Shown here piece after piece: positions 1 to 12,070 of a stretch of DNA of 64,000 bases. The translations under genes and the position numbers were made by a program. Location: positions 1 to 64,000 of the forward strand of contig NW_003109130.1 of assembly GCF_000003605.2 (NCBI RefSeq). Direction: 5' to 3'. Numbering within the stretch: position 1 is the first letter of the stretch; each line of letters opens with the position of its first letter. Source of the stretch: Saccoglossus kowalevskii. Lineage: Eukaryota > Hemichordata > Enteropneusta > Harrimaniidae. The notes under the pieces are model-generated. The model saw only the letters and a list, made by a program, of their open reading frames with translations. It did not search any database and was not told the origin of the DNA.

Positions 1-567
1 ATGAGATTCTGGATGTAGTGGCGTTGTACTCAGGGATTATTTGGTCTTTCCTAAAGAGCACACTACTGAACAGCGCAAGTGTATCTTAAGAATGGTACAT
101 GTTTATATCAAAATATGGACACCTTAAAATAGACACCCCTTACTATACAGATCGTGTAGATGCAGCCTGCATTGGAGAACCGCTATATGATTTAATCATA
201 AGTGTGTAAGGGAACCCCGGAATCCCGACTCTTCAAAGCAGGTAAGCCTGGGAAGAGTGGTCTGGATCAGTAAATGGTGGTAACAGCAATATCTGAGTAA
301 AGACCACACATATAAGAAAGGTTCAAGTCCTTATACACACATAAGCGGGTGATTACATTAACAAACGACTCACCACTTACGGAAGATTCAAGTCTTTGTA
401 ACAGTGACGAGAATTACGACATTCTCTCAAAAGACGCCCACTCATGGAAGTTTTTGTACTAATGAACAAACAAGTTTGAAGGCTCCATGTGGAGGTACTG
501 AGTGTACCGATGGGAATTCATTGTATTATCGGATTATTGATGTTTTAGAAGAGATAGATGAGGAAGC
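1..567. other. Unassigned AT-rich sequence
   Basis: I see no gene here. A tRNA B-box-like word (320-330) and a 7-bp inverted pair (257-263 with 301-307) occur but do not form a tRNA. The stretch may be older retroelement flank, since a Ty3/gypsy fossil begins just downstream, but nothing in it is recognisable. Confidence 0.5.
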
Positions 568-955
568 TTGTGTTTGACCAGGAAAGGGGGTGAGCGCAAC
601 ATTCCTAAACGTCCTGTGCCTGAAGTGTCTATGGCAAGATCCACCTCACATCTCAGGATGGTCTGCTGTACACGACATCCTCCTGAAAAGGGAGTAATGC
701 ACAGGCGGTATAATCTGCAACTGTTCACACAGCTAGTGGTTCCAATAGCATTTCGTTTGGATTTCTTAAAATTAGGAGATGATTCAATTTTGCCTAAAAA
801 CTTGAGAATCAAGAACTTCTGGTAAAATCTTTTCCCGGGTCTACTAGCCCTCTGTGCCTGGTGACATCCTACGTTATTGTAAATCATGCAGCATTTGTAA
901 GAGAACAGCTCCTTTAAGCAAAATAAAAAAAATAACACTTGTGGGATCGATTTGC
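568..955 (+). mobile_element. Ty3/gypsy-type LTR retrotransposon fossil, integrase N-terminal region
   Basis: Translated plus-strand sequence here resembles the N-terminal zinc-binding (HHCC) part of Ty3/gypsy integrases. It has a QLVVP-like stretch followed by the spaced Cys pair typical of that domain. Only this small part of pol is visible; I cannot identify LTRs, a primer-binding site, gag, reverse transcriptase or RNase H in the flanks. The piece is an isolated, clearly broken and old fragment with several breaks. The family assignment rests on motif memory and not on a search. A different LTR or retrovirus-like lineage sharing this integrase fold is possible. Confidence 0.6.
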
Positions 956-1168
956 GTTTAGAAAATACATAAATTGATAAAAAGCATTTTGTTAAGAAGG
1001 CTGGATCACTAAGAGAGGGTGGCCAGGTATTATTTCTACTCTCAACAGCTAATAAGTTGGTAATGTAGTAGCAGGGGTCATATAAATATATGGAATGGGG
1101 TTGTTTAGTAGATTTTTGAATCAAAAGGTGTGGTCAATTAAAGATATACAGCATTAATATGTTGAAAC

Positions 1169-1356
1169 AATACTGCAGAATGCTTTATTTTCGCTTGGAA
1201 TTTATTTTCGCTGAAAGGAAGATTCCGTGAAAATACAATCCATCGAATATACTTTTTTTCCTATATTTCACATTAAAATAAATTCCATACAAAACGCCCA
1301 AAAAGCATTTTCAGCGAAAATTAATTCCAACGAAAATAAAGTATTCCACAGTATTT
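1169..1356. mobile_element. Foldback MITE with ~48-bp terminal inverted repeats
   Basis: Positions 1169-1216 and 1308-1356 are near-perfect inverted copies of each other. The left arm contains GCTTTATTTTCGCTTGGAAT, and the right arm read on the minus strand contains a close match; both end inward with TTTTCGCTGAAA. About 90 bp of unrelated AT-rich DNA separates the arms. Each outer end shows TA next to CTG/CAG, which would fit a TA target duplication of the Tc1/mariner type. There is no coding capacity. Whether it was moved by a Tc1/mariner transposase or another TA-targeting family is inference. Confidence 0.7.
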
Positions 1357-1429
1357 GACGAGGAAAGGGTTCAAGGTTTTGCAATTTGTGGAAGCCATGA
1401 CCTAAGGGCTGGTTATTTAAGTCGGCCAT

Positions 1430-2321
1430 GTGTCGTCACAAGCGATTGTCTGACAGGCTTCTTTAACTGTTCGGCTGGAGTGTGCAAGGATGTATTTGTC
1501 TCCTTTTTTGTTAGACGCACTTCTAGGTGATAGATAATGTTGGTTGCTCTTTTGGTTTAAAGGGCGACAGTCGTAGCGCCGCGTCCTGTTCGATATGGGA
1601 CTCATAGCGACGTATACAACGCGTGTAAAATACGTTGTTTATCTACATGACATTCGAACTCGCGCTGCGCGACGACCACCGCGCTTTAATTGGGTTACGT
1701 TATTTTATTTTTGCGGATGATTTAGTTTTGATGTCCTATAATGCAATTGAATTACAAAGATCACTTAATAGGTTGAAATCATATTGTGATAATTATCATT
1801 TGAGAGTTACTTTAGACAAAACCAATGTAATAGTTTTTAGAAATGGAGGAAAGTTATGAGTGTCGATTCATTTGAAAGATCGACATCATAAAAACTATAT
1901 AATTTTGTAATTGAAATAAAACAGCTTTTCGACTTGCTATGTTAAAATTCAGAACATCATCACACAGTCTATTAATTGAAGAGGGATGCCATCTGAACAT
2001 GCCTGGACCAAACACAATTTGCCAAGTTTGTCGGTGTTGGGTTGAAAATGAGTTTCACTTTTTACTTGTCTTCCCCGCCTATAATGAGTTGAGGCAGCGT
2101 CGTCTGCAACATCAGTTCATCATTCGTGAAAGAGAAACGCTGTTAGAGGAAGCAACCCTTAATGATAGTTAACTGTATTTAATTCAATCTTTCTTTAATC
2201 TTTACCATGTACACTAATATACTAACCTGTGACCACATATACTAATGATGTATCTTTGAGTGTACTTAGGGCCGGTGGCCTATGGTACTTTTGAAATAAA
2301 CATTATTATTATTATTATTTG
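1430..2321 (+). mobile_element. Decayed non-LTR retrotransposon (LINE), 3' part
   Basis: Three pieces of a LINE ORF2 lie in order on the plus strand. Positions 1441-1482 read SDCLTGFFNCSAGV, like the segment before the GVRQGC-type box of LINE reverse transcriptases. From about 1692 to 1856 the frame reads RYFIFADDLVLMS and later LDKTNVIVF, the catalytic [FY]ADD box and the following KTK-type motif. From about 1939 to 2172 a C-terminal part follows with C-x2-C and ENEFHFLLVFPAY, a pattern common at LINE C-termini. A 3' UTR follows with AATAAA (2296-2301) and an (ATT)n tail ending near 2321. The gaps between blocks are far shorter than in an intact ORF2, so there are internal deletions, plus stops and at least one frameshift. 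A 125-bp MITE interrupts it at 1557-1689. The clade (Jockey/I/RTE/CR1-like) is not resolved. Confidence 0.8.
1557..1689. mobile_element. 125-bp MITE with TTAA flanks, copy 1
   Basis: The element (1561-1685) is bounded by TTAA at 1557-1560 and 1686-1689. Its ends are imperfect inverted repeats of about 25-30 bp: the left end reads AGGGCGACAGTCGTAGCGCC, and the right end on the other strand reads AGCGCGGTGGTCGTCGCGCA. A second copy with the same internal length and the same TTAA flanks lies at 20748-20880. TTAA target duplication is known for piggyBac-type elements, so a piggyBac-related parent is a reasonable inference; a TA target with longer TIR (AAAG...CTTT) cannot be excluded. It has no coding capacity. 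It lies inside a dead LINE, so it inserted after or during that LINE's residence here. Confidence 0.8.
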
Positions 2322-5300
2322 AGTCGAAGTACCAAATATTTGTGTAAATAATGTAAAATAACGATTTGGGTTGAAATTTTCTATATGTTACCATCACTAA
2401 AGGAATATGCACTTGAGAAGATAAGACTACCGTATACTTCTTGTGAGTGTTAAGTGGTTAAATTTAATGTCTTAATTTAATCGTTGGTTTAGTAAAACTG
2501 ACATAAACTTTATGATGTGCAGTGCTTGGACGCTATATTCTGGGATCGTGAGTCATTTTGAAACTTGGGATTCCCGAGTAGACAGACAACCAACAAATAT
2601 ATTGCATTCATTGTCAAACATATTGTACCTATTTGATACTAGAAGGACTTGAACAGAGAAATAATATGATGTTTGTATATGGAAACTGTATGGATGATAC
2701 TCTCAATAAACCTTTCGAGGGCGACGTGCCTGATGCTGCAGCGGACTAAAAAACCATGTGTTTCAATATTACCACTTATAACTTTTTTTATAACGATTCG
2801 TATTATTTTGAGGGAAATATTTATAAGTAACCTTACCATTGTTTTGATCTATATTTATTACACTACGTTGACATCGTATGTGTACATTTTCTATCTTTGT
2901 GCATAATACATCTTTATATAATTTATTCGAACGTGACCCTTACATGTGTGTACATTGTGAATCGCTCATGAATGCTATTATTCATGTAGTACAATACGAT
3001 TTATAAAAGGCTGTTAGTATGCGATATAGATATAAGTGGACCAATAATCATACAGCAAGTTTAACCCTACACAGATATGAAACTCAAATCATTCCAGTCA
3101 GTGCGCATGTTTCAAAAAGTTCATCCACGCATGCGCACGAATACTCACTGTAATACCCTGAAGCTTTTTTTCGTATCCATGGACATTCGTTATGTTTCAG
3201 CGATTAATGTTTCACGGAGAAAACTAAATAAGGCTGTAAAATGATTCGTAAATTTTATGTTTTTATTTTATTTGGGAAATGGCCTTGTAGCAGAGACTCG
3301 ATTTTGTGTTGAATTCCCCCATCAATGTTTACTGCGTATTATGAGAGGGATTTCTAGGCGGGAATAAAACCGTGAGCGACGACAGAAAAGTAGTTTTATC
3401 AAATCTCCCAGCTGTGGATGGATTTCAAGTTATAAAAGACTTTCAACAAACATTTATACCTTACCATGTAAAGATAACACAGTCATACTATACCATTACT
3501 TACACATATACACTGGTTTATAACTTATGATCACCAATCACAATGAATCAAATAATGGCATGAATTTGAGTATTAGTAATTGAACCGCACTCATGCGCAA
3601 CTGTAACTTTTAAATGTTGGTTGTTGTCAAGATACAAACGGAATTAACTGAAAGTAGAATAAGTAGAATAACATGTACGTTAAGGTATTTAATATTTACA
3701 AGTTTGTACCAACAACTGATTCAATTTGACCTTTCACATTCAATCGAGTTTACTGTTAGACAAACGCACCTATACCCACACCCATTCCCATTCTAGAAAT
3801 ATTAGAAGGAAAATGATCGATTTAGGAGGTCGAATGGATATAAAATGGAAAAGTCTCCTTGTGTGGGAATGTTCAAGTTGTAAATGTGACAAAAGCTCAT
3901 ATTATTTTTTTTTTATTTCTGATGAAATGAAATCTCATAAATAGAAAAAATAAACAAACGACTCTGAGTGAGTCGTTCGTGTCACGCTTCAAAGAAATGG
4001 CACGCTAACACGCAATCCTATTAACAGCATTGTTGTTCGGGTGGTAGGTCATGGCATCCCTTATACAAGTAAAGAGAGCAGTTGACTTCGAAATGTCACA
4101 CTTAATGTTTTTCGACTTAGGTTAATTGGACCGAAATACTGATGAATAACGTAGATTTGAAGAGAAAAGTTGCGTTATCTTTAGGGGTGAATCGTGTAGT
4201 AGAACGTTGTCGTATAGTATTGGACCCTTTGATAATCTGCGCTGGGTTTCTGCGGAGAAAGGCGTTCCACTAATAGGTAAACCCCTCGAGGGGATATCGT
4301 ATAAGGACATTGATTTATCAGGGGGCACAATAAAAGAAATTAGCGAAGGAATCAGTCTAACGCGTTAGAAAGCACTTCAGCCTACAGCAATTAAAAAGAT
4401 ATTTCACACCTATTCTCTTGCTATTTAAGCCTTCAAAGCAATGAATATCTCAAAAACATCTATTAACGGAGAATATACGTCAATTTGGCTGTAAAAAGAA
4501 GTGATTTAGGCTGCTTACTGAAAAGAAGAATACAATTGCCGTTTTTAAAACTGCCCTGAATGATTTATATAACGTTTGAGATCCAAATAAACGCCTTTCT
4601 TCTCTACCGTAGAAAGCAATTAATGTCAATTCAACTGCATTGCCACTGCGCATGTGCTGATTAAAATGAAATTAGATTTGTTATCAAAGAGATGCATGCT
4701 TTAATATTTTAAATAAAGAAATGGGTTCGCCCTTTGATTTGAATAATTATTGTTATATTCACTGGTGTGTGTATAGTCACGGCAATTTAGTTGGTTGTAT
4801 CAGCTGGCGGAAATGAGAGACAGAACTAAAGTTTTCTCGTCGCCGCCCAGTCTAGCAGCCCACGTCATATGCACAACAATAGACATCCAAACACGCTTCT
4901 GCAAACATAAATAAAATAGGTATAAATCTATTGCTTTCTCTTATTTTCTAAACAGCCCAAAACGTACCCCGTACGAGGCAACACTGGCAACCCAATACAA
5001 TTATTATTTGTTTCTCAAACATAATTCCGAGATATTGACTTCATTTCCGGTTAATAAACAGCAAATTAACTGGAATGGTAATGTTTATATTTATATGAAC
5101 ACGCACAGATACGTAAATCACGTTCAACGTAAACTACCGTGCACACTTCACATGTAACGTCAGGATAGATGACAGCAATGTGTTAATAACAAACAAAACG
5201 TCTCCCGGACAAACATTTGTAGTTTAAAGGCCCATGTGAAGTACTCTGGACATGAAATAATCCATAATATATATATAAAAATATATAAAAATATATTAGC

Positions 5301-5325
5301 TTATCATTTAATGAAATGAGTTATT
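2322..5325. other. AT-rich intergenic sequence, nothing recognised
   Basis: No gene, RNA or transposon is recognised. Open frames are all under about 80 codons and show no domain. A short perfect inverted repeat (AACGACTC at 3957-3964 and GAGTCGTT at 3970-3977) could form an 8-bp stem. Several TGCGCA words occur (around 3100-3140, 3595 and 4650), but I do not assign them as promoter sites. Confidence 0.5.
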
Positions 5326-5705
5326 GACCTAATACTTGTATCGCCTAGTCGACGCAATACATCTATCGAACAGTCGAAGTAATACATGTAGTGCACGATC
5401 GAAGTAATACATGTATCGCACGGTCGAAGTAATACATGTATCACACGATCGAAGTAATATATGTAATGCACGATCGAAGTAATACATGTAATGCACGATC
5501 GAAGTAATACATGTATCGCACGGTCGAAGTAATACATGTATCGCACGGTCTAAGTAATACATGTAATGCACGATCGAAGTAATACATGTAATGCACGATC
5601 GAAGTAATACATGTAATGCACGATCGAAGTAATACATGTATCGCACGGTCGAAGTAAACACACATCGCGAAGTTGAGGTGTTTCATGCTCTGCATAGCCG
5701 ACGCA
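5326..5705. repeat. 25-bp minisatellite, about 13 units
   Basis: Units are exactly 25 bp from 5351 to 5675, beginning GAAGTAATACATGTA and ending in either TCGCACGGTC or ATGCACGATC. The two end types alternate in small runs (for example A,A,T,T,A,A,A,T from 5451). The outermost units (5326-5350 and 5651-5705) are degraded, as is usual at array edges. Because 25 is not a multiple of 3, the array is open in three minus-strand frames that all spell the same rotated peptide. Those frames are artefacts and not genes. Confidence 0.95.
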
Positions 5706-8700
5706 ATGTTATTGTGAATATTAAAAATATTTTATTTGAAAGACATGCCGCCGCACCTACGAATCTTTTTTCACGCACGTGACTACGTGTTTTACAAAAA
5801 AGGTGGTATATCACTACTTCAAGTTGTTGAGATCCAGCTGGATAGTGATCACTGGATAATGTGGGGATGCGGCCAGGAAAGTTAAATATCAGAACTCTTG
5901 CACGACCTTATCCGGCATACAACATGTCAACCAGAGACAAATACATTTGGTTAGTACGAACCCCCCAAATAATCCTTTTTACGTAGAAACGAACCAACAA
6001 AATAACATTCTTGTACCTCTCCTTATCACCTGCAGTTTGTACTGACCAATCACGTTCGATATCAATGTTTACACGTGCTTCGGGTTTTTGTTCAATTGTT
6101 CACGCATATTTACATATTTGGTTATCGCAGGTGGACGAGTTACACTGATTATCAACTCATGCATATACAGTATTACAAGGTACGAAATCCGACTACTTTA
6201 TATAAAAGTAATGGTAGACCAAATGCCTTTGAGCTTGGATTTGAGAGTGCGAACTCAACCAGTGGCCCTGCTTTTTGTACCATCACTTCAAAATTGGGTA
6301 TTTTATTAATAAGAGTGAAGGTCACTAAAAGTACAGTCACTACTTTATATCTAGATGGCCCCTGGCAGTACAATATCTTGATAGTGAACTGGTAAGGATG
6401 TAATCGTACAGATAATGTCCTCTCGGGGACAGAGAAATTAAGAGTGCAGTACTATTGAACAGTGCTCACTGGATAGTGTAATATATAGATTGGCAAGTGA
6501 GCGCTAGTTCTTCAAGTTGTGTGACTTGACTTCAACGAATGTTCTCCTCCTTTCACAGATCGGACACGCATTTGTCGGGTTGTCGTTCTCCGTTGTTCGG
6601 ACATTTCAAGACACCAATCATAGAATCAACCAAATATTTATTTTTGGCATTCTTTAGAATACACCTAAAATATGTCCTTATTTAAATATTTACACGTCAA
6701 CAAACACGTGTATGACATGAGATAATGGAATGTCCCACTTATTATACACTTATATTTAAAGACTTCTAAAAGATCACTTTGTTCCTACTCGAAGAAAAGT
6801 AAAAAGTGAAATCTGAAAGCAATAAAAAAAAATATAATTCTCATCTGAATTAACATAAAGTTAAAAACAATCTTATAAAGTTATAACTATTTCGTTCTGC
6901 CTTCTGTATAATCAAGAATAATTCCGGTTCGACTAATTACATGATTAAACCTAAAACGACATTACAGTATAGGGCTGCATGAATAAAGTAATTTATTTGC
7001 GAACCATATCACATCAGATAACAATCAGCCAAATTACGTTCACGAAATTATTGTTTTAATTTGATAATGTGTTCATTATAATGATTAATTTGTCAATTCG
7101 TTCATTCAAGTGTATATGAAGCTAATACAATGGAACGTGTTATAGGTAATGTACACATAAAAGCTTTGGTATGCAGTGTGCTGTGTTTACCGCTACCATT
7201 GTTCATGGGGGTCAGGTAGAGGTGAAGTCCCAAGTCTAAATGAATTAAACGGATATGTGTTGAATTCAAATGGATACATTGACAAGTTTGGTTTGTAGTT
7301 AGTTACAACCACTCTAATGTGTATCTTATTGTATTTGTTAACAGGAATAACCAACCTAGGTGTGTGAAAACAGCTAAGCAATTTGATGAAATCGCTAACA
7401 CATAAGAAGATTAGAGACAACTTTTCTGTTTCTAATATTTGAAAAACACTATTCTTCACTTCTTTTCATTGGAATATCTGCATTTAATGTAATAGGTAGA
7501 TCTAGATAAATGGGGGCAATAATGATAAACAAAATTGCAAATTGAAAGAAAAGAAGAAATCATTGTGCTATATTTTGTTTCAAAATGCCATACTATAGAA
7601 TATCAATTCTCAATAAAACCCCTTAGCGGTGATAGCCAGGTTCTGCTGTAAAGAGAGGTTTTCTAAATGAAAATTACGTCATCAGCTGTAGTTCTACGAC
7701 ATTTAATTATATGTTAATGGTTCTTCTGTCATGGTAGTGGGTGTGCCTATGTAAAGTGTCAATATTCATTACCAACAAACTCTCATAACACGGACCGATT
7801 ATAACTGAGTTCGTTTAGTTTTTTTTCCTCAGGCTCTGAATAAATTCGATATCATGCTGTGTTTCTTTAAACAAATTATTTCATTCCCGCCCAGCACATC
7901 AAATGATTGTATTGCGATCATTGGTAACGGCGGACATCAAAGAGAATTAAATCCGACATGTGGTTCAATAACTGTTAATGGAGAAACGTTGCATTTCATG
8001 ATTTTCTATTAGTTCCACTGTTTATTGGAACTAAAAAGCCAACAATAGCTCCACATTTTCTATATATGCACGTTGATCAATCCCACTAACCCGTACGTCA
8101 CCAATCCTCCGAGAACGAGAAAAAAACCTTCTAAAACGCATTAACACGTTTTCAGTATTCTCTTGCACTTAATTTGCAAGATTACATTCATATAAGTGAA
8201 GGATTCCTAATCTTTAGTTAACGTGCGCGTTCTTTTGAAATGCTAGAAGTCGCAAGTTGCTTTCATTAGTCCAAATGTATGGATAGGTTCCGGAATAAAC
8301 CCTGGCAACAATAAAGTGTGAGCTATTGAACGAGTGTGTTCATTACTACCGTTGCAATTACACCATTGAGTAATTACTATGCGGCCTTGCTGACTGTGAA
8401 TTGGGGTCATCTAGACCGAACATAATAATCACATCCATAGCATGTTGTGAAAGGCTTGTGCACCATTTGGCTGGCTAAATATTTCAATAATTTGGTGTAA
8501 CAATTCGTGTAATATGGGGAAAAACAAAATGTTTTCATTCAATCTTATTTTTGTGGTGATTGGGCTGATTCAAGTAAATAAGTCACAAAATATTTACAAT
8601 TCGACGAGAAATAATTCCTGTCAATATTCATGTCACATCGAAGTTAAAATACACTCTAATATTTTCAGTCATCAAATCGAAATCTGCAAATCTGGCACGT

Positions 8701-11174
8701 TTCGAATTCTTTACAAAATCTACTTTCATCAGATGACAACAAAGAATCGAGATTGATTTCTCAATGATATGTAGATTAAAAACAAGGTTTTGCTCTAATG
8801 CGATGTGATGTAACGTCGGTTTTCTTTGATGAAAACAAGAAAGATATATGAGCACGTGGTACTGTAGACATGCTGATACTGTCCAATGTAATGCATAAAT
8901 GGTGTTCCACAATGTTTTACAATACCGTCTCTCAATCAACAAATGTCAGGATTCCTTATTTATTTCCGCTGAATTATATGTCTTGATTAATGTAGCTCTC
9001 TACATTATTCATGAACTTTTTCGTGAATTTTAACGACAAACTTTATTTTGTTTTTCGGGTCTTAATTTGTGCTATTAATTAAAGATATTGGTACATCGCT
9101 TCTTAGGTATGTCTTGCGTGTCATCATATGCATCGACCATGTTTCACATTGAGTAGCACATGTATATCTATCATTTGACAGTTAGATATTGATTTTGTTC
9201 TTAGATTTGTACTTTCGCTAAACGATTTGTGGCTGAGAATCTCGATAGGGAATGTTTGTCACGTGGGCTGACGTAAGTTATTTATTGTTCAACGTTTGGA
9301 ATACATATCGTTGTCAAGATAGTAAATACTTTGACCAGTTGACAACCCTTTTCTACATTTATAGCTCAGTCATTATAGTCTTAATTGTACAGGTAATAGT
9401 TGAATCGCAAGCCTCTGAAGGTTGTCATATTTAGATCCACTGAATATACAAATATATATAGAGAGAGAGTGGGGGTAATACGCATTCATTGTAAACCCGC
9501 CCTTTCAGTACTTTCAGTATTGTCTTCCATACACTGAAATATAGAGGCTTTAACACAGAATAATTGCATGTGATATTAACTGTGAATCTATAAAAAATGG
9601 CAATTATTCTACACTCTCACGCCAATTAAAATATGTTTTTTATACTATCATATAATCAACACGTGCATTGAATACCGGAAATTGAATACATGTATATATA
9701 CATCTTTTTTGAAATTTCCTAAAGCAGACTTATGCAGAGTATCAATTCAGATGAGGAATTTCACCATTATCAGTATATACATGCAAGCAGGCGCCAACTA
9801 AGATACAATCGTTTATCTGAATGTTCCATACGGGTTCATCTTATCTATATGGTCATCTTATGCATCTTATAATTAAGAGTTTTTGAAAGCGTATCTGTCT
9901 TTTATTTTGACTAGAATCAATGAAAAACATGGTCTGCGTTGATCTAAAGTATACGCCATTTAGACAAGATTTAATGTTGTGCGGGTTCGTTGCTTATTTA
10001 TCTACCATACTCTAGCTGTCCGACAAGTAAGGCTGACAGTGACATCATGGAAAGTGGTTTTCGAAACTTCCCAGTATATGTTCTGATCGTTCTGTGGAAT
10101 GACCAATAGTATCCGCTCAATGGTAACTTTTTTGATCATGATTATCTGACGTTTTTACTATGAATTACTACGAAATATAATATGTAATTGTGTGCAAACA
10201 GCGATGGTATGTGCACTAGTTCACACCTTGTGTGAACAAAACAAATTCCAAGTGAAAATGCTATTAAATAAAACAAGTTAATATTGATGTAGTTTATATA
10301 GGACACAGCCCAAGCATTATATCAATTATAGATGCAATAATTTCCTATTGTTTTTCTGTTACAAAGTGTTATCTTAATTTAAGTTTAAGATTCCATGAAC
10401 ATAAACAAATATTTTGTTCACTTAGTCATTCGTAAAGAAGTTGTGAATGTATCATATTTGCGGATTATGCGTGTGTTTTATGACTTTCGAAGTCATACAC
10501 ATAACATATGCTCATATGCTCTTGCATTGAGAACGAGGTAAGTCCTTATTGCTATGTTGTTTGTTCGATTTGTACGAAATGAAACTTAGAAAAATTAGTA
10601 ATACATTATGTGATTGTTAAAATATTGATACTCAATATCGCCGATTTGCTTCTTCATTTACTACATCTACATTACTTCTAATATGACGGATAGTGAATAT
10701 CAAGTGCCTTATATGTTAAATATTTGTATTTGAAACATTCTGAATACATGCATTGTACACAAAATGGGTGCACGTTAGCTGTATTTATGGTGATTATCTA
10801 TAACCGTTGTTTTAAAAGGCCTCATGCAAATTGCAGGCATCAGATCATCTCTTTTAACATTTCACTTAGTGGGCTCTTATGCTTGAACAACCCCCTATCA
10901 TCAAATTAAATTCAAACCTGGCACGCCGTGTAAGTATAAAGAGCCGAATTATCTAATTGTTGGTCTGTTAATAATAACTTCTTCGAGGTCATTCGTTTTT
11001 GTATATATACGTACCATACATTGGTTGTAGTTTTCATAACTGAGTGCTGGCATATTCCATACTTGTATCGATTTATATCGGCTATACTTACTGAGTATGA
11101 CTAAAACGGCGCCACAATAGATTTAAAATAATCTTCTTAAAATGGTTACACTGGTAATTGTTTTGGTTAAACCT
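5706..11174. other. AT-rich intergenic sequence, nothing firm
   Basis: No recognisable gene. The longest frames are near 6075-6395 (plus, 106 codons) and 8628-8942 (minus, 104 codons), with no family resemblance I can name. A short plus-strand frame at 8514-8756 begins with a hydrophobic, signal-peptide-like segment but is not convincing alone. A short (GA)n run lies near 9457-9467. Confidence 0.45.
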
Positions 11175-12070
11175 GTGTGATATGCCATGTTATCCAAGAC
11201 TTGTTCCATATACCACATTACACACGGTCTCGAAGATCTATATCAAGTGTCATGATATCAAGGGTTTTGACGAACTGTTTGGTGTACGATGTACTGTTTA
11301 GTGTGCCGCATTATTCCATAACCTATTCCTTGTTATCTAGCCTACAGCCTATATCAGGTGTCAGATATCACTTTAAGTATGGTTTTATGATCCAAGTATC
11401 GAGTATCATATTGTCTTGGAGCTCTAAGACCAGTTTTGTACGCCTGTTTCTAGTGACTTCAATAAATGTTTCACATGTCACATTATTTACTCAATGACCA
11501 TGACCAGTCCTGTTCAATATGTTTTGCAAGGGTTCCACCTTTTATAATGGCTCATATGTGTTTTCTGGGAATTCATGGGTCATGTTATCTAGGGATTAAA
11601 TACATTTTGCAAAGGTCGTTATATCTATGGACTCAAGGCCCGTTTCATTGCCATGTTATCTATAGATCCAATACATATTTCAAGGTATACTTTGATTGAA
11701 TACCTATTTCAGGGATCATCTTATCAAGGGACTCGAGACCTGTCCTATATATTGTTATTTATGGACTCAAAGACCCGCTTCATCTGAAAAGTTATCTGTG
11801 GACTCAAGACCTGTTTCATGTCCAACGTTATCTCGGAACTCAAGGCCTGTTTCAAATGTCATGTCACCTAAGGAATCATTATGTATGTTATCTTTGAACT
11901 CAAGACGTGCTTCACGTCCAACATTACCGATGTTGCTACCTCATCGTGGGTCTCAAAGACCTATTCTGTGTACTACATTAAATATGGACTCAGTATATTT
12001 TCCCATGTGTTACATTGTATGTAGATTTAATACCTATTTTTATGACAGGTTCAGTTCAGCTCCATGTGCC
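11175..12070. repeat. Ancient, highly diverged ~36-bp minisatellite
   Basis: A recurring word of the form GTTATCT-TGGACTCAAG followed by ACCTGTTTCATGTC repeats at about 34-37 bp. The clearest units are at about 11760-11880 (for example GTTATCTGTGGACTCAAGAC, then GTTATCTCGGAACTCAAGGC 36 bp later). Earlier units at 11175-11700 are weaker and interrupted. Open frames of 77-148 codons lie across this stretch (such as 11696-12142) and come from the repeat. Divergence between units is high, so the array has long since stopped being homogenised. Confidence 0.75.

Noticed and set aside
257-340. Possible tRNA or tRNA-derived SINE (A-box-like TGGATCAGTAAATGG, B-box GGTTCAAGTCC)
   Set aside because: The acceptor and T stems do not pair as a tRNA, the A-B spacing is long, and there is no SINE body or tail.
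3090-3145. NRF-1-like GCATGCGCA promoter site
   Set aside because: A single weak match with no downstream gene; similar TGCGCA words are scattered nearby.
5351-5675. CRISPR-like array of 25-bp repeats
   Set aside because: Repeats are head to tail with no spacers, and the genome is eukaryotic.
5304-5695. Three overlapping minus-strand frames rich in Tyr, Phe and Arg
   Set aside because: They are rotations of the same peptide produced by a 25-bp tandem repeat.
6075-6395. 106-codon plus frame and overlapping 66-codon minus frame
   Set aside because: I recognise no family; mutual overlap on both strands and lack of splice or promoter context make chance likely.
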